Positions 35,635 through 45,180 are shown, numbered from the stretch's first letter. The stretch is DNA of 64,000 bases from Acuticoccus sp963704595 (GCA_963704595.1 OY969922.1:868001-932000); one strand, 5' to 3'. The notes: generated from the letters alone by a model not told the origin. Program-made: numbers and translations.

Positions 35635-37112
35635 CGAAGCCGCCCGCCCGCGCGCTGATGTTCCAGGGCACCGGCTCGGACGTCGGCAAGTCGCTCATCG
35701 TTGCGGGGCTGGCGCGGGCGCTCATCCGGCGCGGCCTCCGCGTTCGCCCGTTCAAGCCGCAGAACATGTCGAACAACGCCGCCGTCACCGCGGGCGGCGG
35801 CGAGATCGGCCGCGCGCAGGCCCTCCAGGCGCGCGCCGCCGGCGTGGCGCCGACCGTGGACATGAACCCTGTCCTCCTCAAGCCGCAGAGCGGGATGGGC
35901 GCGCAGGTGGTTGTCCAGGGCAAGGTCTGGGGAAGCTGGAAGGCGGCAGACTTCCAGGCGCTCAAGCCGAAGCTGCTGGCGCCCGTGCGCGAAAGCCTCG
36001 ACCGGCTTCGCGCCGAGGCCGACATCGTCCTCATCGAGGGGGCGGGCAGCGCGTCGGAGGTCAACCTCCGGCGGCACGACATCGCCAACATGGGCCTCGC
36101 CCGCGCCGCCGACGTTCCCGTCGTGCTGATCGGCGACATCGACCGCGGTGGCGTGATCGCAAGCCTCGTCGGCACCCGCGCGGTGCTCGACCCCGAAGAC
36201 GCCGCGATGATCTGTGGCTTCCTCGTCAACCGCTTCCGCGGCGACCCTTCCCTGTTCGCCGACGGCATGGACCGGATCGCGCGGGACACCGGCTGGCGCG
36301 CCTTCGGCCTCGTCCCCCACCTCGACGACGCCCGCCGCCTTCCCGCCGAGGACGCGCTGGCGCTCCGCCAGCCGGGCAGGGAAAAGGGCCGCGGCACGGT
36401 GCTGGTCGTGGCGCCGACGCTCCCGTCCATCTCCAACTTCGACGATCTCGACCCGCTCGAGGCCGAGCCCGGCGTCACGGTGCGGCGGCAGGACCCCGGC
36501 ACGCCCATTCCGGGAGATGCGGACCTCGTGATCCTCCCCGGCTCCAAGGCGACGATGTCCGACCTTGCGGTCCTGAAGCGCGCCGGGCTCGACATCGACA
36601 TCGCCGCCCATGTGCGCCGGGGCGGCCATGTCCTCGGCATCTGCGGCGGCTTCCAGATGCTGGGGCGGACCATCGCCGACCCGTTCGGCATCGAGGGCGA
36701 GGCGGGTACCGCGGAAGGGCTCGGGCTCCTCGGGATCGACACGGTGCTCGGCGGCAACAAGCGGCTGGTGGCGGTGACGGGGACCGCCTTCACCGGCGCG
36801 CCGCTGTCGGGCTACGAGATGCACATGGGCGAGACCACCGGCCCGGCGCTCGACCTCCCGTTTGCGCAGGTGTCGGTCAGCGCCGGGGCGATGATGCCCG
36901 ACGGGGCGGTCGGCCACGGCGGGCGCGTGGTCGGCACCTACGTCCACGGCCTCTTCGCCAACGATGCGCAGCGGCGAGACTGGATCGAGCGGCTCGGCGG
37001 CCGCGCCGGCGGCCTCGACTACGAGGCCGGGGTGGAGGACGCGCTCGACGCGCTCGCCGCCCACCTCGAGACCCACCTCGACATCGACGCGATGCTGGCG
37101 CTCGCCCGCTAG
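35631..37112 (+). CDS. cobQ: Cobyric acid synthase
   Basis: CobQ amidates the b, d, e and g carboxylates of adenosylcobyrinic a,c-diamide. The 493-residue protein has a P-loop domain (GTGSDVGKSLIVAGL near residue 14, FKPQNMSNNAAVT near 42, VLIEGAGSASEVNL near 130) and a glutamine amidotransferase domain with Cys in LGICGGFQMLG near residue 340 and the His region GTYVHGLF near 437. The end of the gene overlaps the end of cbiB by four bases on the opposite strand. Confidence 0.96.
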   Translation: MTKPPARALMFQGTGSDVGKSLIVAGLARALIRRGLRVRPFKPQNMSNNAAVTAGGGEIGRAQALQARAAGVAPTVDMNPVLLKPQSGMGAQVVVQGKVWGSWKAADFQALKPKLLAPVRESLDRLRAEADIVLIEGAGSASEVNLRRHDIANMGLARAADVPVVLIGDIDRGGVIASLVGTRAVLDPEDAAMICGFLVNRFRGDPSLFADGMDRIARDTGWRAFGLVPHLDDARRLPAEDALALRQPGREKGRGTVLVVAPTLPSISNFDDLDPLEAEPGVTVRRQDPGTPIPGDADLVILPGSKATMSDLAVLKRAGLDIDIAAHVRRGGHVLGICGGFQMLGRTIADPFGIEGEAGTAEGLGLLGIDTVLGGNKRLVAVTGTAFTGAPLSGYEMHMGETTGPALDLPFAQVSVSAGAMMPDGAVGHGGRVVGTYVHGLFANDAQRRDWIERLGGRAGGLDYEAGVEDALDALAAHLETHLDIDAMLALAR

Positions 37113-38110
37113 ACCAGCGCGAGCCCCAGAACCACAGCGACCAGCGCCGCGAGCAGGGCGTTGGCGACGCGGAACAGCCGCAGCGCGTCGCGGATGTCCT
37201 TCGGGCCGAGTGCGGCGCGGCCGCCGGAGCCCATCACCGGCGTGTCGGTCATCCGCCCGCCGTAGGACCGGGGGCCTGCGATGGCGATGCCGAGCGCACC
37301 CGCCGTCGCCGCCTCCGGCCAGCCGGCGTTGGGCGAGCGGTGGCGGTGCGCGTCGCGGGCGATGGCGGCGAGCGCCCCGCGCGGGCTTGCGCCCGGCACC
37401 AGCGCGGCGGCGGCGACGAACAGGAGCCCGGAGAGGCGCGAGGCGGGGAGGTTGACGAGATCGTCGAGCCGCGCCGAGGCCCAGCCGAACGCCTCGTGCC
37501 GCGCGGTGCGGTGGCCGATCATGCTGTCGGCGGTGTTGATCGCCTTGTAGGCCGCGCCGCCGGGGAGGCCGAGGAGGCAGAGCCAGAAGGCGGGAGCGAC
37601 CACGCCGTCGGACGCGTTCTCGGCGAGGCTCTCGATGGCGCCGCGGCAGATGCCGGACTGGTCGAGGGTCGCCACGTCCCGCCCGACGATCTTCGAGACG
37701 GCGGCCCGCGCCGCCGCGAGCCGCACCGCCTCGCCGCCCTCAAGTTCCAGCCCCTTGGCGACAGTCGCCACATGCTGGTGGAGGCTCCTCTGCGCGAGGA
37801 GGCTGCTGGCGAGTAGGCCGGTCAGCGCCAGCCCCAGCCAGAGCGGCAGCGCGAGGAGGAGCGCCTGCACCAGCCATCCCGCACCGATGGAGGCGGCGAG
37901 AATCAGTGCGAGCGCGAGAATGCCACCGAGGCGGCGGATGGCCGGGGCGGCGGCCTCCCGGTTGAGCGCCCGGTCGAGGCGGGCGATCAGCGCGCCGATC
38001 CACGTTACGGGGTGGCCGACGGCGCGGAACAGGCGGTCCGGGTAGCCGATCAGCGCCTCGACTAGGAGGGCGGCGAGCGCGATGGCGGCTGTCAGCGCGA
38101 GTGTGGTCAT
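37109..38110 (-). CDS. cbiB: Adenosylcobinamide-phosphate synthase
   Basis: CbiB (CobD in the aerobic nomenclature) joins adenosylcobyric acid to the aminopropanol (phosphate) arm. The 333-residue membrane protein has the typical EALIGYPDRLFRAVGHPVTWIGALI at the N-terminus, SLAENASDGVVAPAFW near residue 165 and YKAINTADSMIGHRT near residue 188, and SPNAGWPEAATAGALGI near 255. About five spans are visible. It is convergent with cobQ, with a 4-base tail overlap, and divergent from fhs. Confidence 0.95.
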   Translation of the reverse strand: MTTLALTAAIALAALLVEALIGYPDRLFRAVGHPVTWIGALIARLDRALNREAAAPAIRRLGGILALALILAASIGAGWLVQALLLALPLWLGLALTGLLASSLLAQRSLHQHVATVAKGLELEGGEAVRLAAARAAVSKIVGRDVATLDQSGICRGAIESLAENASDGVVAPAFWLCLLGLPGGAAYKAINTADSMIGHRTARHEAFGWASARLDDLVNLPASRLSGLLFVAAAALVPGASPRGALAAIARDAHRHRSPNAGWPEAATAGALGIAIAGPRSYGGRMTDTPVMGSGGRAALGPKDIRDALRLFRVANALLAALVAVVLGLALV

Positions 38111-38214
38111 CGGGAGAAATCCGGCGTGGCCGTTCGTGTCACGGGAGGAACCTGTGGCATGGATGAGGCAAATCGTGCTGACAAGGACGTCCGGGGACAG
38201 GAAGGGAGCTCAGC

Positions 38215-39891
38215 TTGGCCCACAAGACCGACATCGAGATAGCACGGGACGCCGCGAAGCGCCCCATCGCCGAAATCGGTGCCATGCTCGGCATCCCGCC
38301 CGACGCGCTTCTCCCCTACGGCCGCGACAAGGCCAAGATCGACGCCGAGTTCATCGCCTCGCTGAAGGACCGGCCGGACGGCAAGCTGATCCTCGTCACC
38401 GCCGTCAACCCGACGCCTGCGGGCGAGGGCAAGACCACCACCACCGTCGGCCTCGGCGATGGCCTTCGCCACATCGGCAAGAACGCCGCGATCTGCATCC
38501 GGGAGGCCTCGCTCGGCCCCAACTTCGGCCAGAAGGGCGGGGCGGCCGGTGGCGGCTACGCGCAGGTGGTGCCGATGGAGGACATGAACCTCCACTTCAC
38601 CGGCGACTTCCACGCCATCACCGCCGCCCACAACCTGCTGGCGGCGATGATCGACAACCACGTCTACTGGGGCAACGCGCTCCAGATCGACGTGCGCCGC
38701 ATCGTCTGGCGCCGGGTGGTCGACATGAACGACCGGGCGCTACGGCAGGTGAACGTCTCGCTCGGCGGCGTCGCCAACGGATTTCCCCGGGAAGGCGGGT
38801 TCGACATCACCGTCGCCTCCGAGGTGATGGCGATCCTCTGCCTCGCCGATGACCTTGCCGACCTCGAGCGCCGCCTCGGCGACATGATCGTCGCCTACAC
38901 CCGCGAAAAGACCCCCATCACCTGCCGCGACCTCAAGGCCGATGGCGCGATGACCGTCCTCCTCAAGGACGCGATGCAGCCCAACCTGGTGCAGACGCTG
39001 GAGAACAACCCGGCGCTGGTCCATGGTGGCCCGTTCGCCAACATCGCCCACGGCTGCAACTCGGTCGTCGCCACCCGCACCGCGCTGAAGCTCGCGGACT
39101 ACGTGGTGACCGAGGCCGGCTTCGGCGCGGACCTCGGCGCGGAAAAATTCTTCGACATCAAGTGCCGCAAGGCGGGGCTGAAGCCGGCGGCGGCGGTGCT
39201 GGTCGCCACCGTGCGGTCGATGAAGATGAACGGCGGCGTCGCCAAGGCCGACCTCGGGACGGAGAACGTCAACGCGGTGAAGCGCGGCTGCGCCAACCTC
39301 GGCCGCCACATCCGCAACGTGAAGGGTTTTGGCGTCCCCGTGGTCGTCGCGATCAACCATTTTTCCGGCGACACCGACGCCGAGACCGAGGCGGTGAAGG
39401 CGTTTGTCGCAGCCGAGGGCAGCGAGGCGATCATCTGCCGCCACTGGGCGGACGGCAGCCGCGGCAGCGCCGAGCTTGCGACCCGCGTCGCGGAGCTGGC
39501 GGACGGCGGCACGGCCGACTTCAAGCCGATCTACCCCGACGAGATGGGCCTCCTCGCGAAGATGGAGACCGTCGCGCGGAAAATCTACGGCGCGGACGGC
39601 GTGGTGGCGCTGCCGGCTGTGGAAGCGCAGCTCGCGGCATGGGAAGAGGCGGGGTACGGAAGGCTGCCGGTGTGCATGGCGAAGACGCAATACTCCTTCT
39701 CGGCGGACCCGACCAAGCTCGGCGCGCCGACGGGGTTCACCGTGCCGATCCGCGAAGTGCGGCTTTCGGCGGGGGCGGGCTTCGTGGTCGCTATCTGCGG
39801 GGACCTTATGACGATGCCCGGCCTGCCTCGCGTGCCGGCGGCCGAGCGCATCAGGCTGGATGAAGACGGACGGATCGAGGGGCTATTCTAG
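38215..39891 (+). CDS. fhs: Formate-tetrahydrofolate ligase
   Basis: The enzyme makes 10-formyl-THF from formate, ATP and THF. The 558-residue protein is full length; TAVNPTPAGEGKTTTTVGLGDGL near residue 60 is the P-loop, GGGYAQVVPMEDMNLHFTGDFHAI near 105, and EAGFGADLGAEKFFDIKCR near 300 are family signatures. The best start is TTG 38215, preceded by GGAAGGGAG; no ATG fits before the conserved N-terminus. It is followed after three bases by folD, giving a small C1 unit that can assimilate or dissimilate formate. Confidence 0.95.
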   Translation: MAHKTDIEIARDAAKRPIAEIGAMLGIPPDALLPYGRDKAKIDAEFIASLKDRPDGKLILVTAVNPTPAGEGKTTTTVGLGDGLRHIGKNAAICIREASLGPNFGQKGGAAGGGYAQVVPMEDMNLHFTGDFHAITAAHNLLAAMIDNHVYWGNALQIDVRRIVWRRVVDMNDRALRQVNVSLGGVANGFPREGGFDITVASEVMAILCLADDLADLERRLGDMIVAYTREKTPITCRDLKADGAMTVLLKDAMQPNLVQTLENNPALVHGGPFANIAHGCNSVVATRTALKLADYVVTEAGFGADLGAEKFFDIKCRKAGLKPAAAVLVATVRSMKMNGGVAKADLGTENVNAVKRGCANLGRHIRNVKGFGVPVVVAINHFSGDTDAETEAVKAFVAAEGSEAIICRHWADGSRGSAELATRVAELADGGTADFKPIYPDEMGLLAKMETVARKIYGADGVVALPAVEAQLAAWEEAGYGRLPVCMAKTQYSFSADPTKLGAPTGFTVPIREVRLSAGAGFVVAICGDLMTMPGLPRVPAAERIRLDEDGRIEGLF

Positions 39892-39894
39892 ACT

Positions 39895-40806
39895 ATGGCG
39901 GACGGCGTGGCGGACATCATCGACGGCAAGGCATTTGCAGCTTCGATTCGAACAAAGGTCGGTGAAAACGTGGCACGGCTAAAGGCAGCCCACGGGCTGA
40001 CCCCCGGCCTTGCCGTGGTGCTGGTGGGATCGGACCCCGCCTCCGAAGTCTACGTGCGCAACAAGGGGCGGCAGACCGAAGAGGCCGGAATGGCCTCCTT
40101 CGAGCATCGTCTCGGGGCGGACACCTCGCAGGAGGCGCTGCTGGCGCTGGTGGAGGCGCTGAACCGCGACCCCGCGGTCCATGGCATTCTCGTCCAGCTG
40201 CCGCTGCCCGGGCACATCGACGAGGGGGCGGTGCTCGCCGCGATCCTGCCGGAGAAGGACGTGGACGGGTTCCACCCGGTCAATGTCGGCCGGCTCGCGA
40301 CGGGGCAGACGGCCATGGTGCCCTGCACGCCGCTCGGCTGCCTGATGATGCTCAGGGACCGGCACGGCTCGCTCTCCGGCCTCGATGCGGTGGTGATCGG
40401 CCGCTCCAACATCGTCGGCAAGCCGATGGCGCAGCTTCTCCTGCGCGACAGCGCGACGGTGACGGTGGTGCACTCGCGCACCCGCGACATCGAGGCGATC
40501 TGCCGGCGGGCGGACATTCTGGTCGCCGCCGTCGGCCGGCCGCAGATGATCGGGGCGGACTGGGTGAAGCCGGGCGCGACGGTGATCGACGTCGGCATCA
40601 ACCGGATCGATGCGCCCGAGAAGGGGCCGGGGAAGACGCGGCTCGTGGGGGATGTGGACTTTGCGGCGGTGAGCCGCGTGGCGGGGGCGATCACGCCTGT
40701 GCCCGGCGGCGTCGGGCCGATGACGATCGCCTGCCTCCTCGCCAACACGCTGACGGCGGCATGCCGGGCGGCGGGCCTTCCCGAACCGGAAGGCCTCACC
40801 GCCTGA
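39895..40806 (+). CDS. folD: Methylene-THF dehydrogenase/methenyl-THF cyclohydrolase
   Basis: FolD interconverts methylene-, methenyl- and 10-formyl-THF with NADP. The 303-residue protein has LAVVLVGSDPASEVYVRNK near residue 40 (the catalytic Lys in this region), ILVQLPLPGHIDE near 98, and the dinucleotide-binding AVVIGRSNIVGKPMAQLLL near 165; PVPGGVGPMTIACLLANT closes the protein. It starts three bases after fhs and is very likely co-transcribed. The pair connects formate to the folate pool. Confidence 0.96.
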   Translation: MADGVADIIDGKAFAASIRTKVGENVARLKAAHGLTPGLAVVLVGSDPASEVYVRNKGRQTEEAGMASFEHRLGADTSQEALLALVEALNRDPAVHGILVQLPLPGHIDEGAVLAAILPEKDVDGFHPVNVGRLATGQTAMVPCTPLGCLMMLRDRHGSLSGLDAVVIGRSNIVGKPMAQLLLRDSATVTVVHSRTRDIEAICRRADILVAAVGRPQMIGADWVKPGATVIDVGINRIDAPEKGPGKTRLVGDVDFAAVSRVAGAITPVPGGVGPMTIACLLANTLTAACRAAGLPEPEGLTA

Positions 40807-40818
40807 CGGCGAGGGGAA

Positions 40819-40995
40819 CTAGCGGTCCCGCCGGCGGCTGACGAGAAGTGCGGCGCCGGCCACCACTGCGCACAAGAGACCACCAACCGCGAGGACGATG
40901 ATGTGGTCGTGCCCGCCGCTCGGCGCGATGTGGCCGGGGTGGGCAAGGGCCGGAGCCGCGACGAGCGCCGCCGCGGCGGCAAGGGTGGTGCGCAT
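40819..40995 (-). CDS. Small exported/membrane protein, DUF6732-like
   Basis: A 58-residue protein with a signal-like N-terminus (ALVAAPALA), a short His-bearing periplasmic segment (HPGHIAPSGGHDH) and one hydrophobic span (about residues 33-50) ending in RRRDR. This Sec-signal plus single-span layout fits DUF6732, a small alphaproteobacterial family of unknown function. The histidines could bind metal, but nothing nearby supports that. It is convergent with folD, with 12 bases between them. Confidence 0.65.
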   Translation of the reverse strand: MRTTLAAAAALVAAPALAHPGHIAPSGGHDHIIVLAVGGLLCAVVAGAALLVSRRRDR

Positions 40996-41288
40996 GGACA
41001 GATCCTTCAAGAATGCGTGACGCGGGTGGGATGCAAAAACTCCACCATCCGCGTCGGTGGCGCAATCCCCGCGGTCTCGCTGGGGCTCCATCCGCGCTCA
41101 AGGGGGAGCGGCGGTGTGGCTGACAGCGCGCATTCAGAAAAATCGGCTATAGTCCGGTCATCCCCTGCGTCGGCGCAGCGGCGTTCGGTCCCATGCCCCT
41201 CCGGCTGTGGAACGATTGCTGCAACGCGGCGCTATCCACGGGCAATGGACCGGATCACTGGCATCGGCCTGACCGGAATGGAGTCTTC

Positions 41289-41801
41289 ATGTTTAAAACG
41301 ATCTCACTCGCCGCGGCGCTGGCGCTGACTGCAACGGCTGCACTGGCCGAAACGCCCATCAGCGACATCACGGGCACCTGGGCCGGCACCGGCTTCGTTC
41401 AGAAGAACGAGAAGTCGAAGCCGATGAACGTGAAGTGCGAAGTCGACGGCAAGCAGTCAGGCGAGGACATCTCGTTCGACGGCTACTGCCGCGCGATGAT
41501 CGTGGTGAAGCGGGCGATCGGCGCCTCGCTGGTGCGCAGCGGCGACAGCTACACCGGCACCTACACCGGCTCGGACGTCGGCGTCGCGCAGCTCGACGGC
41601 ACCGAGCCGAAGCCCGGCCTCCTCGACCTCGAGATGAAGTTCCCGAAGGACGTCAACGGCGATGCCGTCGCGCGGATGGTGATCGAGACCCCGTCCGAGG
41701 ATTCCTTCATCATCCGCACCACGGACATGATGGAATCGGGCGTCGAGGTCGTCACCTCCGAGGTGACGTTCCAGCGCGAGACGGCTGCCGCCAACAACTG
41801 A
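41289..41801 (+). CDS. Secreted hypothetical protein
   Basis: A 170-residue protein with a clear Sec signal peptide cleaved after ATAALA (about residue 21). The mature part is a small beta-rich domain: SDITGTWAGTGFVQKNEKSKPMNVKCEVDG near the start and GDSYTGTYTGSDVGVAQLDG in the middle. It has two cysteines (in VKCEVDG and DGYCRAM) that could pair. No catalytic motif is evident. The general look (repeated G-x-W/Y-x-G turns, two Cys) resembles small lipocalin-like or avidin-like periplasmic proteins. It stands alone, preceded by 293 bases without a gene. Confidence 0.7.
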   Translation: MFKTISLAAALALTATAALAETPISDITGTWAGTGFVQKNEKSKPMNVKCEVDGKQSGEDISFDGYCRAMIVVKRAIGASLVRSGDSYTGTYTGSDVGVAQLDGTEPKPGLLDLEMKFPKDVNGDAVARMVIETPSEDSFIIRTTDMMESGVEVVTSEVTFQRETAAANN

Positions 41802-41810
41802 TCCGATGCG

Positions 41811-42245
41811 TCAGCCCGCGCGGATTTCCGCCGGGCTGACGGTTGCGCGCTCATGCGCGGTTTCGGCGCAGACGCGCACCACCGTCCCGTCCGGCAGGTC
41901 CGGCAGGACGGCAAGGTGCACCACCGGCGGGGCGGCCTCGCCGATCTCCCGCGCCGCGAGACAGCCGACGACGAGGATGGCGTCCACCTGCTTCAGGAGA
42001 AGGGCGGCGGGCGCCGCACCGTTGGCGATCAGCTCCAGAAGCACAGCCGCCGAGGATGACGAGCCGACGAGCTCGCCGATCGCGACCACCTGACCCGCAA
42101 GGCTCCGCCCGCAATCGGCATGACGGGTGTTTATGATCCGCCCGGTCGCAGGGTCCACGCCGCCCCAGAAGCTGAGCGGCCCGCGCACCGTGAAGAGCGG
42201 CCCGGCCGCGTTCCCCGGAAACACCGCCCGCCCCTCGAGCGTCAC
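41811..42245 (-). CDS. Aconitase X swivel-domain subunit
   Basis: A 144-residue protein of the DUF126/aconitase swivel family. LEGRAVFPGNAAGPLFTVRGPLSFWGGVDPATGRII at the N-terminus and the AGQVVAIGELVGSSSSAAVLLELIANGAAPAALLL run (the SSS substrate-binding loop) identify it. It is the small subunit that pairs with the catalytic subunit encoded just upstream (start overlaps its stop by four bases). Two-subunit AcnX enzymes of this kind can act as cis-3-hydroxy-L-proline dehydratases; other AcnX proteins act on mevalonate 5-phosphate in archaea. The former is more likely here. Confidence 0.85.
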   Translation of the reverse strand: MTLEGRAVFPGNAAGPLFTVRGPLSFWGGVDPATGRIINTRHADCGRSLAGQVVAIGELVGSSSSAAVLLELIANGAAPAALLLKQVDAILVVGCLAAREIGEAAPPVVHLAVLPDLPDGTVVRVCAETAHERATVSPAEIRAG

Positions 42246-43469
42246 GGCCGGACGCCCGTGACGGCCGTTTCAACGCACTCCGCGAGGCTGGCGTAGACCA
42301 CGGCGTGGCCGATGTTGCCGGGAGCGTAGTGCGCGAATTTCCCCGAATTGGTCATCAGCACGCCGTCGCCCTCGATGATCGGCGTCGCGACGATGCAGGT
42401 GTCGGCGATCAGGATCACCCCTGCGCCGTCGAGCGCCTGCCGTTCGCGTGCGGTGAGGGCGGTTAGAACGTGCCGCCCGGTGTTGGCGTAGAAGGGAAGG
42501 CGCAGCGTGCGGCCCTCGAGCCGCGCCGCCAGATCGCGGCACTCGGCCAGCGACAGGTGCGGCGAGCCGACCCCGATGGCGGTCACCGGCGCATCCGGCG
42601 GCGCGGTGGAGAGGAGGGCGAACCCCTCGGCGACGTCGCGCGCCGTCAGCGCCATGGTTTCCGGGGCCTCGGCGGCGATGGCGGCAAGGGTCGGCGCCTC
42701 CGGCGTAACGCCGACGATATGAAAGAGGGCGGTGGCCCCGAAGGCCGCGGCCGCTGCGCCGAAGGCCTTCATCCGGTCCTCCGTCGCGAAGGCTTCGAGG
42801 CCGGTGAGGGCGACGACGGCATCGCCGGCACGGCGGCCGACGAGGGCGCCTAGCACCGGCCACACCGCATCGTCGTCGCGTGTCTGCGCAGGCAGGGCGC
42901 CGGCGTCCACCACCAGCTGCGCGCGGCGGTTCTCGGCGAGGTGCAGGCCGGTGAGCGGCGCGCGGCCGCAGATGGCCGCGGCAATGTCCAGAAAGTCGCC
43001 GTAGCGGTTGGTTCGGGCGCCGAGGACCGAATTGCAGAATACGACGGCGTTGCTCTCGCCCCAGGCGACGTCGGTTCCGGCCGCGGGGCGGTGGCCGGCC
43101 TGGTAGGGCGCGCAGGTCCATGTGGCGCGGCAGCCCAGCGCCTCATAGGCGCGCATCAGGCGAAGCGCCGATTTCCGCGCCGGCCCCGTCATGCGCACCG
43201 ATGCGGGGTTGAGGAGGTCGAGCGAGCCGATGTTGAGGGTCGCCGGCACCTTCACGCGGGCGCCGGAGTCCGCCAGGTGCTGCGCGAAGCGGGTGCCGCT
43301 GTCGCCGTGGTAGAGGCACCCGTCGATGTGGGCCGAGGCGATGGGGATCAGCCGCTGCGCGCCGAGGATGGTGGCGGCCTCGGACGACGATCCGCATGGC
43401 GCTCGCCGTGCCGGGGCCTTCGGCGCCGGCGAGCATCGCCTGTTCGGCGGTGGTGAGCGCCAGCGCCAA
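42242..43469 (-). CDS. Aconitase X catalytic subunit (frame broken near the start)
   Basis: The repaired protein has about 408 residues. The first part (LTTAEQAMLAGAEGPGTASAMRIV) lies in one frame, the rest (SEAATILGAQRLIPIASAHIDGCLYHGDSG onward) in the next, after an extra base at about 43383-43388. Iron-binding cysteines are visible in TWTCAPYQAGHRP, VVFCNSVLGARTNRYGDF and LIADTCIVATPIIEG, with the terminal MTNSGKFAHYAPGNIG. The start is TTG 43469, five bases after ribA. It should form a complex with the swivel subunit. The probable activity is dehydration of cis-3-hydroxy-L-proline; no proline racemase or ketimine reductase gene is near. Confidence 0.85.
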
Positions 43470-43473
43470 CGGA

Positions 43474-44175
43474 CTAGCGCTGGTAGATGTAGCCGCGCGA
43501 GATCTTCTCCTTGATCTCGTCCATCGCCCGCTTGGAGGCGCCGTTGGTCCACAGGTCGATCGCGCCCTCGACCTTCACGCCGGCGGCCTCGATGTCGGCG
43601 ATCTTCTTCGGGTTGCCGGTGATGAGCTGGGCCGACTTGATTCCAAGCGCCTTGAGGACGCCGGCGGCCGCGTCGTAGCCGCGCTCGTCCACGTCGAACC
43701 CCATGGCGACGTTGGCCTCGTCGGAAGAGTAGCGGCGCGGGCCGCGCTGGCCGTCCGAAAAGCCGTACTGGAGGGCGAGGCAGTCGAGCTTGCTGCGGAG
43801 GCCGATGCCGCGGCCTTCCTGGCGAAGGTAGATGAAGATGCCTTCCTGCTTGGCTTCCATCTCGTCCATCGCGAGGCGAAGCTGGTCGCCGCAGTCGCAC
43901 ATGGAGGAGCCGAAGGCGTCGCCGAGGATGCACTCGGAATGGACGCGCGTCAGCACCCGCTCGCGGCCGCGGAAGGCGTCCTGAACGGCAGTATAGAGGT
44001 CGGTTTCGGAGAGCCAGTCCCGCCCCGCGTAGAGCATCGCAAGGTGCGGATGGTCGCCGAGCGTGACGCCTTTTTCCTCGAAGCCGACGCAGATCCACAG
44101 ACGGCGCTGGATTTCGACCGGTGTGAGGGAAATGAAGGCAAGGCCTTCGGCGTCCATCGCGGATTTAAGATCCAT
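43474..44175 (-). CDS. ribA: GTP cyclohydrolase II
   Basis: RibA opens the imidazole ring of GTP at the start of riboflavin synthesis. The 233-residue protein is the stand-alone form. Zinc ligands appear as Cys in RVHSECILGDAFGSSMCDCGDQL (C-x10-C-x-C). IYLRQEGRGIGLRSKLD holds the catalytic Arg and nucleotide-binding Glu, and LLTGNPKKI appears as QLITGNPKKIADIE. It is divergent from a RibD-C reductase gene; the 274 bases between them show no FMN riboswitch. It sits before the two AcnX genes on the same strand. Confidence 0.93.
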   Translation of the reverse strand: MDLKSAMDAEGLAFISLTPVEIQRRLWICVGFEEKGVTLGDHPHLAMLYAGRDWLSETDLYTAVQDAFRGRERVLTRVHSECILGDAFGSSMCDCGDQLRLAMDEMEAKQEGIFIYLRQEGRGIGLRSKLDCLALQYGFSDGQRGPRRYSSDEANVAMGFDVDERGYDAAAGVLKALGIKSAQLITGNPKKIADIEAAGVKVEGAIDLWTNGASKRAMDEIKEKISRGYIYQR

Positions 44176-44449
44176 AATTCAAAGTCCTCAGCCGGCGACC
44201 GGCGTAAGAAAGCGCTCCGGACGTCGCCCGCCACGCAATTTTCGAGATCAGTTGACGCGTTTGCACCCTGCTGTCGATATGCCGCTGTGCCGCTAAGGAC
44301 GATACGTCGCGCCTCGGCGCAGCGTCGAATCCTCGACTGAGACAGCGGATGAGTGGCAGGAGCAAAGACGACAACGTGAGCCCGAGGAGTGGATATAGGC
44401 GCGCGGGTCGGCCTCTCCAACTCACGGCGCTGTTACCTCTGGGGGCGCA

Positions 44450-45180
44450 TGGCTTTGATCGGCAATTCCGCGGCAGACCTCTCCGGCGCCGGCGCGTGCA
44501 TGTTTGATTTCCATACGATGCCGACGCTCGTCGCGCTGAAGGCTGCGGCGAAAAGCGGCGCGCCTCTGGTGGTCGGCCAGCTCGGCCAGTCGCTCGACGG
44601 GCGAATCGCGACGGCGTCCGGCCATTCGCACTACGTCAACGGCCCGGAGGCGATCACCTTTCTCCATCACCTGCGCGCCAACGTCGACGCCGTTCTGGTC
44701 GGCGCAGGCACCGCGCTGGCGGACGATCCGCAGCTCACCGTCCGGTGCTGCGCAGGGCCGAACCCGGCGCGGGTGCTGGTGGACAGGCGCCGCCGGTCTG
44801 GCCCCGGGCTCAGGATGCTGCGCGGCGGCGACGATGCGGGGCGCCTGGTGTTCGGCGCACCGCTGGCGGACGACCCGCCCGGCGTCGAGCATGTCGCGCC
44901 CGAGGGCGACGGGCCGCTCGACCCTGCCGCGATCCTGAAGGCGCTGTCCGACCGGGGGTGGCGCCGTGTGCTGATCGAGGGCGGCGCTGCGACGGTCAGC
45001 GCCTTTCTCGCCGCGGGAGCGTTGTCGCGGCTGTGCGTTGCGGTCGCGCCGCTCATCATCGGCGGCGGGCCGAAGGGGATCGCGCTGCCGCCGGTCGACC
45101 GGCTCGACAGCGCGCTCCGTCCCGAGACGCAGGCCTTCATCCTCCCCGCCGGAGACGTCGTCTTCGACTGCACGCTGTGA
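44450..45180 (+). CDS. RibD C-terminal-domain (dihydrofolate-reductase-like) family protein
   Basis: The protein resembles the reductase half of RibD. PLVVGQLGQSLDGRIATASGHSHYVNGPEA is the opening block, VDAVLVGAGTALADDPQLTVR follows, and LIEGGAATVSAFLAAG is the NADPH-binding end. RibD-C reduces the ribosyl side chain in riboflavin synthesis, and divergent pairing with ribA supports a role in the same path, although many stand-alone members have other substrates. The start is uncertain: ATG 44450 after a GGGGGC site gives 243 residues, while GTG 44389 would add about 20. The stop overlaps the next gene by one base. Confidence 0.85.

Noticed and set aside
44176..44449. Possible FMN riboswitch between ribA and the RibD-C gene
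   Set aside because: None of the conserved RFN blocks are present on either strand.
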